From Sphingomonas aerolata (GTDB taxonomy: Bacteria; Pseudomonadota; Alphaproteobacteria; Sphingomonadales; Sphingomonadaceae), in assembly GCF_003046295.1 (NCBI RefSeq), contig NZ_PZZN01000001.1, forward strand, positions 1,260,812 through 1,324,811: a DNA stretch of 64,000 nucleotides. Direction: 5' to 3'. The notes below the pieces were generated by a model that was not told where the DNA came from, searched no databases, and saw only the letters and a list, made by a program, of their open reading frames with translations. The position numbers and the translations under genes are program-made. This document shows positions 27,363-36,391 of the stretch, one piece after another; within the stretch, counting starts at the first letter, position 1; the number at the start of each line of letters is the position of its first letter.

Positions 27363-29606
27363 ATGTCCGATCGTCGCTTCGCCCGCCTGCTGCTAGCCGG
27401 CACCATTCTCACGGCCGCGCTGTCCGCAACACCGGCCTGGGCCGGGTCCGCCCCGGATGACACGACCCCCAACGCGTCTGTGGCAGCCGCAACAAGCACC
27501 GACGAGTCTGACGCGTCCGACGCGTCCGACGCGTCCGACGCGTCCGAGCCGCAGGATCACGGCGTGATCGTCGTGACCGGCGAGAAGGCAACGACGATCG
27601 CGTCGTCGGGGACGAAGAGCGCAACGCCGATCGTCGAGACGCCGCAGTCGATCAGCGTGATCAGCGCCGCCGACATTGCCGGGCTGGGGCTGCAGAACCT
27701 CAATCAGGCGCTGCGCTTCGTCGCGGGCGTGACACCCGAGACGCGCGGTGCATCCGCCGAGGTATACGACCAGTTCAAGCTGCGCGGGTTCGACGCACCG
27801 GTCTATCTCGACGGCCTGCGCCAGTTCGGCAGCGCGACCGGCTATGCGGTGCCGCAGGTCGACGTGTCGCGGCTCGATCGGGTCGAGATTATCAAGGGCC
27901 CGGCGTCGGTGCTCTATGGCCAGTCGAGCCCGGGCGGTCTGGTCGCGGAGGTCAGCAAGCTGCCGCTCGACCGCGCCCTCTATGGCGCGGTCAGCGGCAC
28001 CTATGGCAGCTATGACCTGTACCGCGTCGACGCCGATATCGGCGGGCGCGCGGGGAACGACGTGCTGTGGCGCATCTATGGCAGCGCGAACGGCGCCGAC
28101 GACCAGCAGACCCAGGGTCAGGGCAAGCGCGAACGCCAGACGATCTCCGCCGCGGTGACCGCCGGCGCGGGCAGCAGCACCAGCTTCACGCTGCTCGGCG
28201 CCTATTCGCACGATCCGTTCAATGGCAATTACGGGGTGTTCCCGACGCTCGGGACGCTGATCGACAACCCGGCAGGCAAGATCTCGACCAAATTCTATGG
28301 TGGCGAGCCCGGGGACTTCTTCCGTCGCGAACAGGCCGCGCTGACCTATATCTTCAATCACGATTTCGGTAGCGGCTGGGCGCTGCGCTCGTCGGGGCGC
28401 TATCAATATGTGAAGAGCCGGATGGGGCTGGTCTATACCAGTGGACCCGCGGTCGATCCGCTCGCGGTAGCGCCGACGCTGTATGCCCGGTCCTCCTATT
28501 CGACGCGGGAGCAGCTCAACAACTGGACGTTCGACAATCAGCTGACGGGCAAGGTCGTCACTGGCCCCGTCACGCACAACCTGTTGTTCGGGGTCGACCG
28601 TCAGGTCGCGCATTCGGCGGGGCTCTCGGCCTTTGGCGGCGGGACGCCGATCGACGTTTTCAACCCGGTCTATGGCACGATGCCCACGCCGCAGACGCCA
28701 GCCGATGTCCAAGGGTCCTTTGGCATCGGCTCGGCCAATGTCCGCCAGCGCCAGCAGGGGATCTATGCGCAGGACCAGATCGCGGTCGGCGGGCTGCGCG
28801 TGACGCTAAGCGGCCGCCAGGACTGGGCCCGCCAGGCGCGCGACGGCCAGGCGCAGAAGGACGAGAAGTTCACCTGGCGCGCGGGCGCGCTGTACCTGCT
28901 GCCGTTCGGGCTTGCGCCCTATGCGAGCTACTCGACCTCGTTCCAGCCGGAGAATGCGCTTCTTAGCGACGGCAGCCCCGCGAAGCCGTCGCTCGGCAAG
29001 CAGATCGAGGCGGGGGCGAAATATCAGCCGACCGGCACGTCGATCCTCGTCACCGCGGCCTGGTTCCGGATCGAGCAGACCAATGTCGTCGTGTCCAATC
29101 CCGATTTCACCGCGGAGCAGATCGGCAAGGTGCGGTCGCAGGGTATCGAGGTCGAGGCGAGCGCGCCGCTGCCCTACGGGTTCAATGCCAAGCTCGCGTA
29201 TAGCCGCCAGCGCGTGAAGAAGGTCGAGGACGTCGTTGCCGCCAATATCGGCCTGCCGCTCGCGACGGTCGGGCGCGGCGGGATCTCGGCGAACCTTGAA
29301 TGGGCGCCGACCGAGGGGCCGGCATCGGGCTTCGCGATCGGCGGCGCGGTGCGGCACGTCGACAAGACCTATGCCGATTTCTATTCGGACGGCGTCGCGC
29401 GCTATTCACCCGCCTATACGGTGTTCGACGCGCTGCTGCGCTACGATCTGGGCAAGCTCAGCCCGCGGCTCGCCAATGTCGATCTCGGCGTCAACGCGAC
29501 CAACCTGTTCGACAAGAAGTATCTGACGAGCTGCTTCGCCAACTATGCCTGGTGCTGGTACGGCAACCGCCGCACCGTGCAGGCAACGATCGGGTATCGC
29601 TGGTAA
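27363..29606 (+). CDS. TonB-dependent siderophore receptor
   Basis: A 747-residue outer-membrane receptor with a signal peptide (ending ATPAWA), a plug domain (VETPQSISVISAADIAG to LYGQSSPGGLVAEVSK) and a 22-strand barrel. The C-terminal YLTSCFANYAWCWYGNRR block and the terminal GYRW aromatic end are characteristic of ferrichrome/ferrioxamine-type (FhuA/FoxA-like) receptors. A GKATTIAS-like TonB-box region follows VIVVTGEK. Just after the signal peptide are four exact 9-base repeats (27510-27545) encoding Asp-Ala-Ser. Tandem palindromes upstream suggest iron control. Confidence 0.92.
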   Translation: MSDRRFARLLLAGTILTAALSATPAWAGSAPDDTTPNASVAAATSTDESDASDASDASDASEPQDHGVIVVTGEKATTIASSGTKSATPIVETPQSISVISAADIAGLGLQNLNQALRFVAGVTPETRGASAEVYDQFKLRGFDAPVYLDGLRQFGSATGYAVPQVDVSRLDRVEIIKGPASVLYGQSSPGGLVAEVSKLPLDRALYGAVSGTYGSYDLYRVDADIGGRAGNDVLWRIYGSANGADDQQTQGQGKRERQTISAAVTAGAGSSTSFTLLGAYSHDPFNGNYGVFPTLGTLIDNPAGKISTKFYGGEPGDFFRREQAALTYIFNHDFGSGWALRSSGRYQYVKSRMGLVYTSGPAVDPLAVAPTLYARSSYSTREQLNNWTFDNQLTGKVVTGPVTHNLLFGVDRQVAHSAGLSAFGGGTPIDVFNPVYGTMPTPQTPADVQGSFGIGSANVRQRQQGIYAQDQIAVGGLRVTLSGRQDWARQARDGQAQKDEKFTWRAGALYLLPFGLAPYASYSTSFQPENALLSDGSPAKPSLGKQIEAGAKYQPTGTSILVTAAWFRIEQTNVVVSNPDFTAEQIGKVRSQGIEVEASAPLPYGFNAKLAYSRQRVKKVEDVVAANIGLPLATVGRGGISANLEWAPTEGPASGFAIGGAVRHVDKTYADFYSDGVARYSPAYTVFDALLRYDLGKLSPRLANVDLGVNATNLFDKKYLTSCFANYAWCWYGNRRTVQATIGYRW
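27510..27545 (+). repeat. Four 9-base tandem repeats inside the receptor gene
   Basis: The unit gacgcgtcc occurs four times without change, preceded by a degenerate gacgagtct. It encodes Asp-Ala-Ser in the linker between signal peptide and plug. Copy-number changes would keep the frame and only lengthen the linker. Confidence 0.85.
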
Positions 29607-29725
29607 CGGGCCGCTCGACCCTGCGCAGGCGGTTTATACGCAGGTCGATGGCACATCTTGGCGTGTCGGCCGTTCAGCGGTCCGAGCGCATTCGTTCCGG
29701 ATGCCGTCCAGCATAGGAGTTTAGC

Positions 29726-29998
29726 ATGAACACGACGACCTTGAAGGGTGAAGGCCAGGATCTGCTCGGTTCGGTGAAGCAGGCAGCAGGCAATGCAACG
29801 GGCGACAGCTCGCTCCAGGCCGGCGGCGTCGCCGATCAGATTGCAGGCACTGCGAACAAGGCGATCGGCACCGCGACCGACACTGTCGCCCCGCTCGCCG
29901 ACAAGGCGCGTGCGTTTGCCAAGGATCGTCCGTTCGCCACCGCGGCGCTGGTCGGTGTCGTCGGCATCGCGCTGCTCAACACGCTGCGCGGCAAGTGA
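29726..29998 (+). CDS. CsbD/DUF883-like small stress protein
   Basis: A 90-residue protein. The N-terminal part (LKGEGQDLLGSVKQAAGNAT) matches the CsbD repeat style; the C-terminus has a hydrophobic helix (FATAALVGVVGIALLNTLRG) like membrane-anchored DUF883/ElaB proteins. Such proteins are general-stress induced or bind ribosomes, and no enzymatic role is known. An AGGAG ribosome site lies 7 bases before the ATG. A GC hairpin follows the stop. Confidence 0.75.
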   Translation: MNTTTLKGEGQDLLGSVKQAAGNATGDSSLQAGGVADQIAGTANKAIGTATDTVAPLADKARAFAKDRPFATAALVGVVGIALLNTLRGK

Positions 29999-30004
29999 TC
30001 AACC

Positions 30005-30026
30005 GGGGCCGCGTCCACGCGGCCCC
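30005..30026 (+). terminator. GC-rich hairpin after the CsbD-like gene
   Basis: A perfect 10-base-pair stem (ggggccgcgt / acgcggcccc) with a 2-base loop begins 7 bases after the CsbD-like stop. No T tract follows, so it may be a weak terminator or an mRNA-stabilising 3' hairpin. Confidence 0.5.
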
Positions 30027-30047
30027 GCTGGTCGGAGGATCCCGGCG

Positions 30048-31094
30048 GTGTCGACACGGGGCGAATGCCCTGTGAGACGACCCGCCGACCTCTGGATCGG
30101 CACCAATCGCGGCGGGCTGCACCCCCTGCGACACGGCGATGGCTGGTCGACCGGCATGCCTTATCCTGACGCGATAAACGTGTCCTTCGGCGTCCATTCG
30201 CTGCGCCATGACCTCCATTATCTCGTCGACGAGCGCGATGACGGCGCGATCGGCGTGTATCGCGCGACCGCCGACGGCTGGCGACAGATCGCCCGCGTGG
30301 CGGTCGATGGGAACGCGCCTTGTCATCTCGCGCTGAGCCACGACCAGAGCCTGCTCGCCGTCGCCAATTATGCGAGCGGGAGCGTGTCGATCCTGGACCT
30401 CGATTCCAACGGCCTGCCGATCGCGCCAGCGCACATCTTTGCCCATAGCGGATCTGGTCCGAACCGCGAGCGTCAGGCGAGCCCGCACGCACATTGGGTC
30501 GGGTTCGATGCCGATGATCGCTGGCTCTATGCAACCGATCTGGGGACCGACGAGATCCGCGCCTTCGCGGTGGCGCCGGCGCCGGGCGGCAACCGTGTAC
30601 GGGCGGCCGGCACAGCCTTTCACGCGCCAGCGGGGTCGGGGCCACGCCATCTGTTGCTGCATCCGCATGTGCGGCGCGTGGCGTATCTTGCCAACGAACT
30701 TGCGAACACGCTGACCGTGCTGGTCGGCGGCGAGGGTCGGTTCTCGGCGGCGAGGACCGTGTCGACGCTGCCCGAGGAGTATGAGGGTCCGAGCATCGTC
30801 GCGCATCTGGCGATCAACGCGGCGGGGGACCAGCTCTATGTCTCCAACCGCGGGCATGACAGCATCGCGGTCTTCGCGCTCGACGCGAAAGGCGACCCGC
30901 GGCTGATCCAGCATGCACCGGCCGGGGCGGCGTATCCACGTCATTGCGTGCTGTTGGAGGACGAGGGCCTGATGGTGATCGCGAACGAGAAGGACGAATG
31001 CGTGACGCTGCTGCCGATCGACGCGGACGGGCTGCTCGGGCCGCATGTCGCCCGGGTCGCGGTTCCGGGGGCGGCGTTCGTCCTGCCCCTCTAG
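30048..31094 (+). CDS. Lactonase family beta-propeller (6-phosphogluconolactonase fold)
   Basis: A 348-residue protein of the PF10282 lactonase family, a seven-bladed propeller. Typical blocks are HLALSHDQSLLAVANYASGS, SPHAHWVGFDADDRWLYATDLGTDE, GPRHLLLHPH and LYVSNRGHDSIAVF. Some members hydrolyse 6-phosphogluconolactone; others act on different lactones or are uncharacterised. The GTG at 30048 is chosen because a GGAGG ribosome site lies 9 bases upstream; GTG 30072 is an alternative. No glycolytic genes are adjacent, so the substrate is open. Confidence 0.85.
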   Translation: MSTRGECPVRRPADLWIGTNRGGLHPLRHGDGWSTGMPYPDAINVSFGVHSLRHDLHYLVDERDDGAIGVYRATADGWRQIARVAVDGNAPCHLALSHDQSLLAVANYASGSVSILDLDSNGLPIAPAHIFAHSGSGPNRERQASPHAHWVGFDADDRWLYATDLGTDEIRAFAVAPAPGGNRVRAAGTAFHAPAGSGPRHLLLHPHVRRVAYLANELANTLTVLVGGEGRFSAARTVSTLPEEYEGPSIVAHLAINAAGDQLYVSNRGHDSIAVFALDAKGDPRLIQHAPAGAAYPRHCVLLEDEGLMVIANEKDECVTLLPIDADGLLGPHVARVAVPGAAFVLPL

Positions 31095-31109
31095 GCTGCG
31101 CGTCTGCGC

Positions 31110-32516
31110 TCAGCGATAGGCGAGCGTCCAGCCGGGCGGCAGATAGTCGGTCGACATGTAATAATAGAAGAGGCAGCTGCCATCGGCGCGGTAGGTGCCG
31201 CCCTTGACGAGGCCGAGTGCGACCTGCCCTTCGAAAACCGGCGCGCCGCTGTCACCCGACTTGCATGTCGGCCCCTCGACCGCGACCCAGGTCGGCAGGC
31301 ACGCGCCGCCGCACAGATCGCCCGCGGGGGCAAAATCGACCATCGCGACCGGCGCACAGCTATAGCCGGTACGCTCGCCGCGGTGACAGACGAAGTCGCC
31401 CGCGCGCGTGCTGGTCCGGTTGCGCCACGTCGCGACGGTGCGGAGCCGGGTCTTGGCGGTATCGGCGAAGAAGGCGGGCAGCCGTGGCGCAGTCGCCGGC
31501 AGCGCGGGCGCCCGATTGATCTGGACGTCCTGATACCCCCAGCCCCATTGGCCGACATAGGGCAGCGCGATCGCCCGCCGCTCCGTGCCCGCCGGCGGCC
31601 GCCCGACATAATCGAGCGTGTCGGGACAATGCGCGGCGGTGGCGATCGCATCCGCGACGCCATCGGTGACGACGAATCCCGTCGTGCAGATATAGCGCCG
31701 GCCGTCGACCGTCCCGACCACCCGCCCCCCGCCCGCGACGTCCGGCATCACGGTCACCGCGTCGACAGGCGGGATCGTCGCCACTGGGATCCCGGGCACT
31801 GTGGCGCCCGGCGTGGCCGTTACGCTCGTCTGAAGCGCCATCGGCAGCATCGGGCGATCGCTGGCTTCGATCCGCACGGGAACGCCGGTCATATCGGCGA
31901 ACTTCGCGGTAAGTGCGCCATCCCGGTCGAGCGCAAGGTCCGCGGTCGCGACCATCACGACGAGTGTACCCGTTCGCTGATCCGCTCCGATGCCGGGGGG
32001 ATGCGGAAGCGCAGCGCGGATCGCCGCCTGGAAGGTGCGGATCTGGCCGAGGATCCGGTCGAGCGTGGCCGCCGCGCCGGTCCGGAACACCAGCGGGACG
32101 CTCATCCCCCCCGCCTCGACGACGCGGTCCGCGACCGGGTCGGTGCCGGTCAGCAGCACCACGATCCGGTAGGCCGGGTCATGCTCGACCGCGATGCCCG
32201 CGAGTCGATCCGCGAATTCGCGGCGCAGCGCATCGGTGACAGGAATCGTCGCCGCCTGCGCCCGCATCCGGTGGAGCGCGACATCGAGCGGCACGCCGAA
32301 CCGCCGCGCATATTCCGCCGCGTCCTGCATCGCCGCATCGACGGGGAGCTGAAGTTGCAGGGCATCGACCGGGACCGGGACCGGCGTCGACACCGACGCG
32401 ATCGGTGATGGCACGGACGGTGCGACACTGGTCTGTGCCGCACCAGCCGGCGTCGCGAACCCCAACCCCGCTACCAGCGCTCCGACCAGCCCCGCCTGCA
32501 TCCATCTCACTGTCAT
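31110..32516 (-). CDS. Secreted trypsin-like (S1) serine protease with propeptide
   Basis: A 468-residue exported protein. A signal peptide (GFATPAGAA) is followed by a propeptide of about 210 residues, whose helical N-terminal part recalls alpha-lytic-protease prodomains. The protease domain shows the catalytic His in IATAAHCPD and the nucleophile in KSGDSGAPVF; an Asp in YQDVQINRAP may complete the triad. Several cysteines suggest disulfides. The ATG at 32516 is used; the upstream frame to 32549 is less likely. Confidence 0.8.
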   Translation of the reverse strand: MTVRWMQAGLVGALVAGLGFATPAGAAQTSVAPSVPSPIASVSTPVPVPVDALQLQLPVDAAMQDAAEYARRFGVPLDVALHRMRAQAATIPVTDALRREFADRLAGIAVEHDPAYRIVVLLTGTDPVADRVVEAGGMSVPLVFRTGAAATLDRILGQIRTFQAAIRAALPHPPGIGADQRTGTLVVMVATADLALDRDGALTAKFADMTGVPVRIEASDRPMLPMALQTSVTATPGATVPGIPVATIPPVDAVTVMPDVAGGGRVVGTVDGRRYICTTGFVVTDGVADAIATAAHCPDTLDYVGRPPAGTERRAIALPYVGQWGWGYQDVQINRAPALPATAPRLPAFFADTAKTRLRTVATWRNRTSTRAGDFVCHRGERTGYSCAPVAMVDFAPAGDLCGGACLPTWVAVEGPTCKSGDSGAPVFEGQVALGLVKGGTYRADGSCLFYYYMSTDYLPPGWTLAYR

Positions 32517-32727
32517 GATCGGCAAACGTCCAGTTTTAGGGGCCAGCACCGGGTCGCGGGCCGTGTGCCACGACCGCCCCTGACCCCGACCCCGCCTAGC
32601 GCACCGGCGCGGTGTCGCGCGAGACGGATTTTAACGCGCGTCGCGCGCACGCCCCCGCGGGATCGCCGCCATTGTGCCCTAGGTTCGGCGGTGCAGCACT
32701 GCGCTGCGATTACAAAGGAATGCCACA

Positions 32728-33654
32728 GTGACTCTTGCTTTACCCGCCCGACATTTCTCGCCGGCCCCCAGGCCCGCAACCGCGACCACAGCCGGGATCG
32801 CGGCCCCCGCCCCAACCCCGCCGCTGTTCGCGCTCGACCAGCTCGAGGTGACGTTCGACCCGCAGGCCGACACGCTGTGGACCTATATGCGGCCAAGGAC
32901 GCGGCCGAGCTTCAACCCTGCGCTGCTCGCGGACTTTGGTCAGTGGCAGGCCGATATCCACAGCGCCCACACCTCCGGGGCGATGCCGATTCGCTATCTC
33001 GTGCTCGGCTCGCGATTCCCCGGCGTCTTCTCGCTCGGCGGCGATCTCGACCTGTTCGCACAGCATATCCGTGCCGGTCACCGCGAGGCGCTGGTCCAAT
33101 ATGGCCGCGCCTGCGTGCAGATCCTGCACCGCAACCTGCGCGGCCTCGATCTGCCGATCGTGACGATCGGTCTGGTCGAGGGCGATGCGCTGGGCGGCGG
33201 GTTCGAGGCGCTGCTGTCGTTCAACGTCGTCGTCGCCGAACGCGGCGCGAGCTTCGGGCTTCCCGAGACCGTGTTCGGGCTGTTCCCCGGCATGGGGGCG
33301 CACTGCTTCCTGTCGCGGCGTCTCGGCGCGGCGCGGGCCGAGCAGATGATCCTCAGCGGGCGCAACTACAGCGCGGAGGAGCTCTATGATCTGGGTATCG
33401 TCCACGCGCTCGCCGACCCCGGCCAGGGACGCCGGGTGGTCGAGGATTATATTCGGCAAAACCGGCGTCGCCACAGCGGGCATTGCGCGATCTACGAGGC
33501 GTCGCGCGCGGTCAATCCGCTGACGCTCGATGAGCTCGAGGCGGTGGTTGACCTGTGGGCGGACGCCGCGCTGCGCCTCAGCGAAGGGGATCTCAAGCTG
33601 ATGCGGCGGCTCGTCGCGGCGCAGACTCGTCTGCTCGACAAGCCGAAAGGCTGA
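32728..33654 (+). CDS. rpfF: RpfF-like DSF-family signal synthase (crotonase fold)
   Basis: A 308-residue enoyl-CoA hydratase/crotonase-family protein closely resembling RpfF, which makes cis-2-unsaturated fatty acids (diffusible signal factor) from acyl-ACP. Shared blocks are FSLGGDLDLF (103-112 region), EGDALGGGFEALLS, GLPETVFGLFPGMGAHCF and YSAEELYDLGIV. E160 and E180 sit 20 residues apart, as do catalytic E141 and E161 of Xanthomonas RpfF. An Ala/Pro/Thr-rich stretch of about 35 residues is added at the N-terminus. The GTG start has AAAGGA 8 bases upstream. It converges on a GGDEF-EAL gene 19 bases away. Confidence 0.82.
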   Translation: MTLALPARHFSPAPRPATATTAGIAAPAPTPPLFALDQLEVTFDPQADTLWTYMRPRTRPSFNPALLADFGQWQADIHSAHTSGAMPIRYLVLGSRFPGVFSLGGDLDLFAQHIRAGHREALVQYGRACVQILHRNLRGLDLPIVTIGLVEGDALGGGFEALLSFNVVVAERGASFGLPETVFGLFPGMGAHCFLSRRLGAARAEQMILSGRNYSAEELYDLGIVHALADPGQGRRVVEDYIRQNRRRHSGHCAIYEASRAVNPLTLDELEAVVDLWADAALRLSEGDLKLMRRLVAAQTRLLDKPKG

Positions 33655-33673
33655 CGGACATCGCCCCCGGCCC

Positions 33674-35683
33674 TCAGGACAGCGCACGCATCCTGGGGGT
33701 TTCGTCGGCAAGCAGGTTCGCCACCTGGCTTGCCGACATCGGGCGCGCGAGCAGGAAACCCTGCACCGCGGTGCAGCGGGTGCGACGCAGCTGCGTGAGT
33801 TGGGTCTGCGTCTCGATACCCTCGGCGACGGTCTGCATGCCGAGCGTCGCGGCGAGATCGACCACCGTCTGGATGATCGCCATCGACGCGGGATTGTCGT
33901 CGAGCGCGGTGATGAACGACCGGTCGATCTTGAGCGTCTGGAACGGAAATTTGGTGAGATAGCCGAGCGACGAATAGCCGGTGCCGAAATCGTCGAGCGT
34001 GGTGCCGACCGCCATCCGGTTGATCGCCGACAGCGCCGCCAGCGATGCGTCGATATCGTCGAGCAACACCGATTCGGTCACTTCGAGATCGAGCCGCCCC
34101 GGCGCGAGCCCAGTAGCGTCGAGCGCGTCCTTCAGCACCTTGGCGAGCCCGGGCGACAGGAGCTGGATCGGCGACAGGTTGACCGCGACGCGCACCGTGT
34201 CCGGCCAGTCGCGCGCGTGACGGCAGGCCTCGCGCAGCACCCAGGCGCCGATCTCGACGATCAGCCCGCTCTGCTCGGCGATCGGGATGAATTCGGCTGG
34301 CGACACGCTGCCGTGGCACGGGCTGTCCCAGCGCAGCAGCGTCTCGCACGACAGGATGCGATGCGTCGCCAGATCGAAGATCGGCTGGAAGGCGAGCCAC
34401 AGCTCGCCGCGCGCGATCGCGCCGTGCAGGTCGCTGGTCAGCGCGCGGGTCCGTTCGATCTTCTCGTCCATCACCGGCTCGTAGAAGCAGAAGGCGCCCC
34501 GGCCGCTTTCCTTGGCGCGGTAGAGCGCGAGATCGGCGTGTTTGAGCAGCGTGTCAGCGTCGCCCCCGTCGATCGGTGCGATCGCCACGCCGAGCGAGGC
34601 GCCGACCGTCAGCCGACGCCCGGCATAGGCCACGGGCTGTGCGACGAGGTCGAGGATATGATCGGCGATCGTGCGGGCATCGTCGCGCGCGCTGATCGCG
34701 CAGACGACCGCGAACTCATCGCCGCCCAGCCGCGCGACGATCGCGTCGCCGGCCACCCCGATGGTGCCCCCATCGGTGACGAACGCGGTCTGGAGCCGCT
34801 GCGCAACCTCGGTCAGCAGCACGTTGCCCGCCAGGTGACCGAGCGAATCGTTGATCTCCTTGAACCGGTCGAGATCGATCCAGTGGATCGACAGGAGCTC
34901 ACCGGTCGATTCCAGTCGGTGCAGCCGCCGCTCGAACCATTCGCGAAACGCGGTGCGGTTGGCGACCCCGGTGAGGTCGTCGCGTCGCGCGAATGCGGCG
35001 TGATGCTCGGCGAGCGCGGTCTTTTCACTCGCGGCGATGGTCGCGCCGAGGATGGCCTCATAGGTCTGCAGCGTGATGTCGATCATCGCCAGCACGAACA
35101 GGATGATGACGACCGCGAGCATTGCGTTGAGCGGCTCGCCCGACAGGAAGAGCCCCGCCGCGAGCGGCAGCGACGCGAGGCAGAGCTGTGCGAGCGCGAT
35201 CGTGGGCCGGCCCGCATTGCGTCCGGCAATCCCCGCCGCATAGCCGATCGCCGTCGTCACCGAGAGGAGATGAAGCACGCCGTCCGCGGTCCGGGTCAGC
35301 GTCAGCAACCCGAACATGCCGAGCAGCGCGGAAAAGGCGAAGGCGCCGATGCGGTAGTAAAACTCCCATTGTCCTGCCCGCGGGCGCTCGGCGGCACCCC
35401 GATCGACGGCAAATACGTCAGCATCCTGCTGATCGGGCACGCGCTGGACGATGCCGATGATCCGCAGTGCGGCGACCAGCCCAATCAGCACCGCGAAGCC
35501 GGCAAGCCAGCGATCGCCACTGGTGACGGCCACGACCGTGGCGATACCCGTGCTCGTCAGCGCACCGATCACCAGCGACTTGGGTGAGGCATAGAGCGAG
35601 GTGACCAGAGTCGCCCGGACGTCCGCGGCGACCGCGTGATCCGAGTGGCGAAGCTGCCTCAACCGGGTAATGAAATGCGTCAT
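33674..35683 (-). CDS. Membrane-bound GGDEF-EAL cyclic-di-GMP protein
   Basis: A 669-residue protein. About six membrane helices (residues 36-205) form an N-terminal sensor-like module, followed by a GGDEF domain with intact RLGGDEF (318-324) and no RxxD inhibitory site. The EAL domain has ETL instead of EAL at 447-449, but keeps DDFGTGYSSLGYL, LKIDRSFI and EGIET. Both activities are plausible, with the phosphodiesterase less certain because of the variant motif. It lacks the RpfR-type PAS or FI domains. It lies tail-to-tail with the rpfF-like gene. The ATG at 35683 is chosen by length. Confidence 0.88.
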   Translation of the reverse strand: MTHFITRLRQLRHSDHAVAADVRATLVTSLYASPKSLVIGALTSTGIATVVAVTSGDRWLAGFAVLIGLVAALRIIGIVQRVPDQQDADVFAVDRGAAERPRAGQWEFYYRIGAFAFSALLGMFGLLTLTRTADGVLHLLSVTTAIGYAAGIAGRNAGRPTIALAQLCLASLPLAAGLFLSGEPLNAMLAVVIILFVLAMIDITLQTYEAILGATIAASEKTALAEHHAAFARRDDLTGVANRTAFREWFERRLHRLESTGELLSIHWIDLDRFKEINDSLGHLAGNVLLTEVAQRLQTAFVTDGGTIGVAGDAIVARLGGDEFAVVCAISARDDARTIADHILDLVAQPVAYAGRRLTVGASLGVAIAPIDGGDADTLLKHADLALYRAKESGRGAFCFYEPVMDEKIERTRALTSDLHGAIARGELWLAFQPIFDLATHRILSCETLLRWDSPCHGSVSPAEFIPIAEQSGLIVEIGAWVLREACRHARDWPDTVRVAVNLSPIQLLSPGLAKVLKDALDATGLAPGRLDLEVTESVLLDDIDASLAALSAINRMAVGTTLDDFGTGYSSLGYLTKFPFQTLKIDRSFITALDDNPASMAIIQTVVDLAATLGMQTVAEGIETQTQLTQLRRTRCTAVQGFLLARPMSASQVANLLADETPRMRALS

Positions 35684-35803
35684 GGCACCTTCGAACAGAC
35701 TGTAACCGTAGGGTAAAGCGGTTAAGCAAACGCTACGATCCCGCGCGCGGGCGGTTCGCCGCAATGGGGTTCAGCTTCGACCGGGTGTCCGCTAGCAGGG
35801 ATA

Positions 35804-36391
35804 ATGATCCCAATCGCACCGCGTTCCGATACGCCCGGCCTGCTGGCCGCCCTCGCGCTGTGCGCCATGCTCGCCGGCTGCGGCACAACGCGCTACCGCC
35901 CGGTCAGCGACTATCCGGTCAAGATCGGCCGCCCCTACAGCGTACGCGGCACGACCTACCGCCCCGCCGATCTGCCAGCCTATGACGCGGTCGGCATGGC
36001 GAGCTGGTATGGCCGGGAATCGGGCAACCAGACCGCGAACGGCGAACGGTTTCGTGTGAAGGGCATTTCTGCCGCGCATACCGTCCTGCCGCTGCCAAGC
36101 TATGTCGAGGTCACTGCGCTCGACACCGGCCGGACGATCCTGCTGCGGATCAACGACCGCGGGCCGTTCACGCCCTCGCGGCTGATCGACCTGTCACGCG
36201 GCGCCGCCCGGCTGCTCGGGATCGAGCGCCTCGGCCGGGCCGCGGTCCGCGTCCGCCGCGTCGAGCCCGACGCCAAGGACCGGGCGCGGCTGCGGGCCGG
36301 CAAGCCCGCATCGGCGAGACCCGATACCTCGCCCGACGAACTCGCCGCACTGCGCGCGCGGCTGACGGATCAGTCCTTCCAGGCCCAGTAG
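35804..36391 (+). CDS. rlpA: RlpA-like lipoprotein (septal peptidoglycan enzyme)
   Basis: A 195-residue lipoprotein with lipobox LAGC near residue 26. The double-psi beta-barrel of RlpA is clear: GMASWYGRESGNQTANGERF, then LLRINDRGPFTPSRLIDLS. Characterised RlpA cleaves glycan strands lacking stem peptides at the septum; the SPOR domain that many homologues carry for septal targeting is absent. Its 3' end overlaps the converging methyltransferase gene by 22 bases. Confidence 0.9.
   Translation: MIPIAPRSDTPGLLAALALCAMLAGCGTTRYRPVSDYPVKIGRPYSVRGTTYRPADLPAYDAVGMASWYGRESGNQTANGERFRVKGISAAHTVLPLPSYVEVTALDTGRTILLRINDRGPFTPSRLIDLSRGAARLLGIERLGRAAVRVRRVEPDAKDRARLRAGKPASARPDTSPDELAALRARLTDQSFQAQ

Noticed and set aside
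27510..27545. Phase-variable simple repeat
   Set aside because: The unit is 9 bases, so copy-number change cannot shift the frame; on/off phase variation is not supported.
33800..35587. A 595-codon + strand frame opposite the GGDEF-EAL gene
   Set aside because: Antisense shadow with no motif; the minus strand has intact GGDEF and near-canonical EAL domains.
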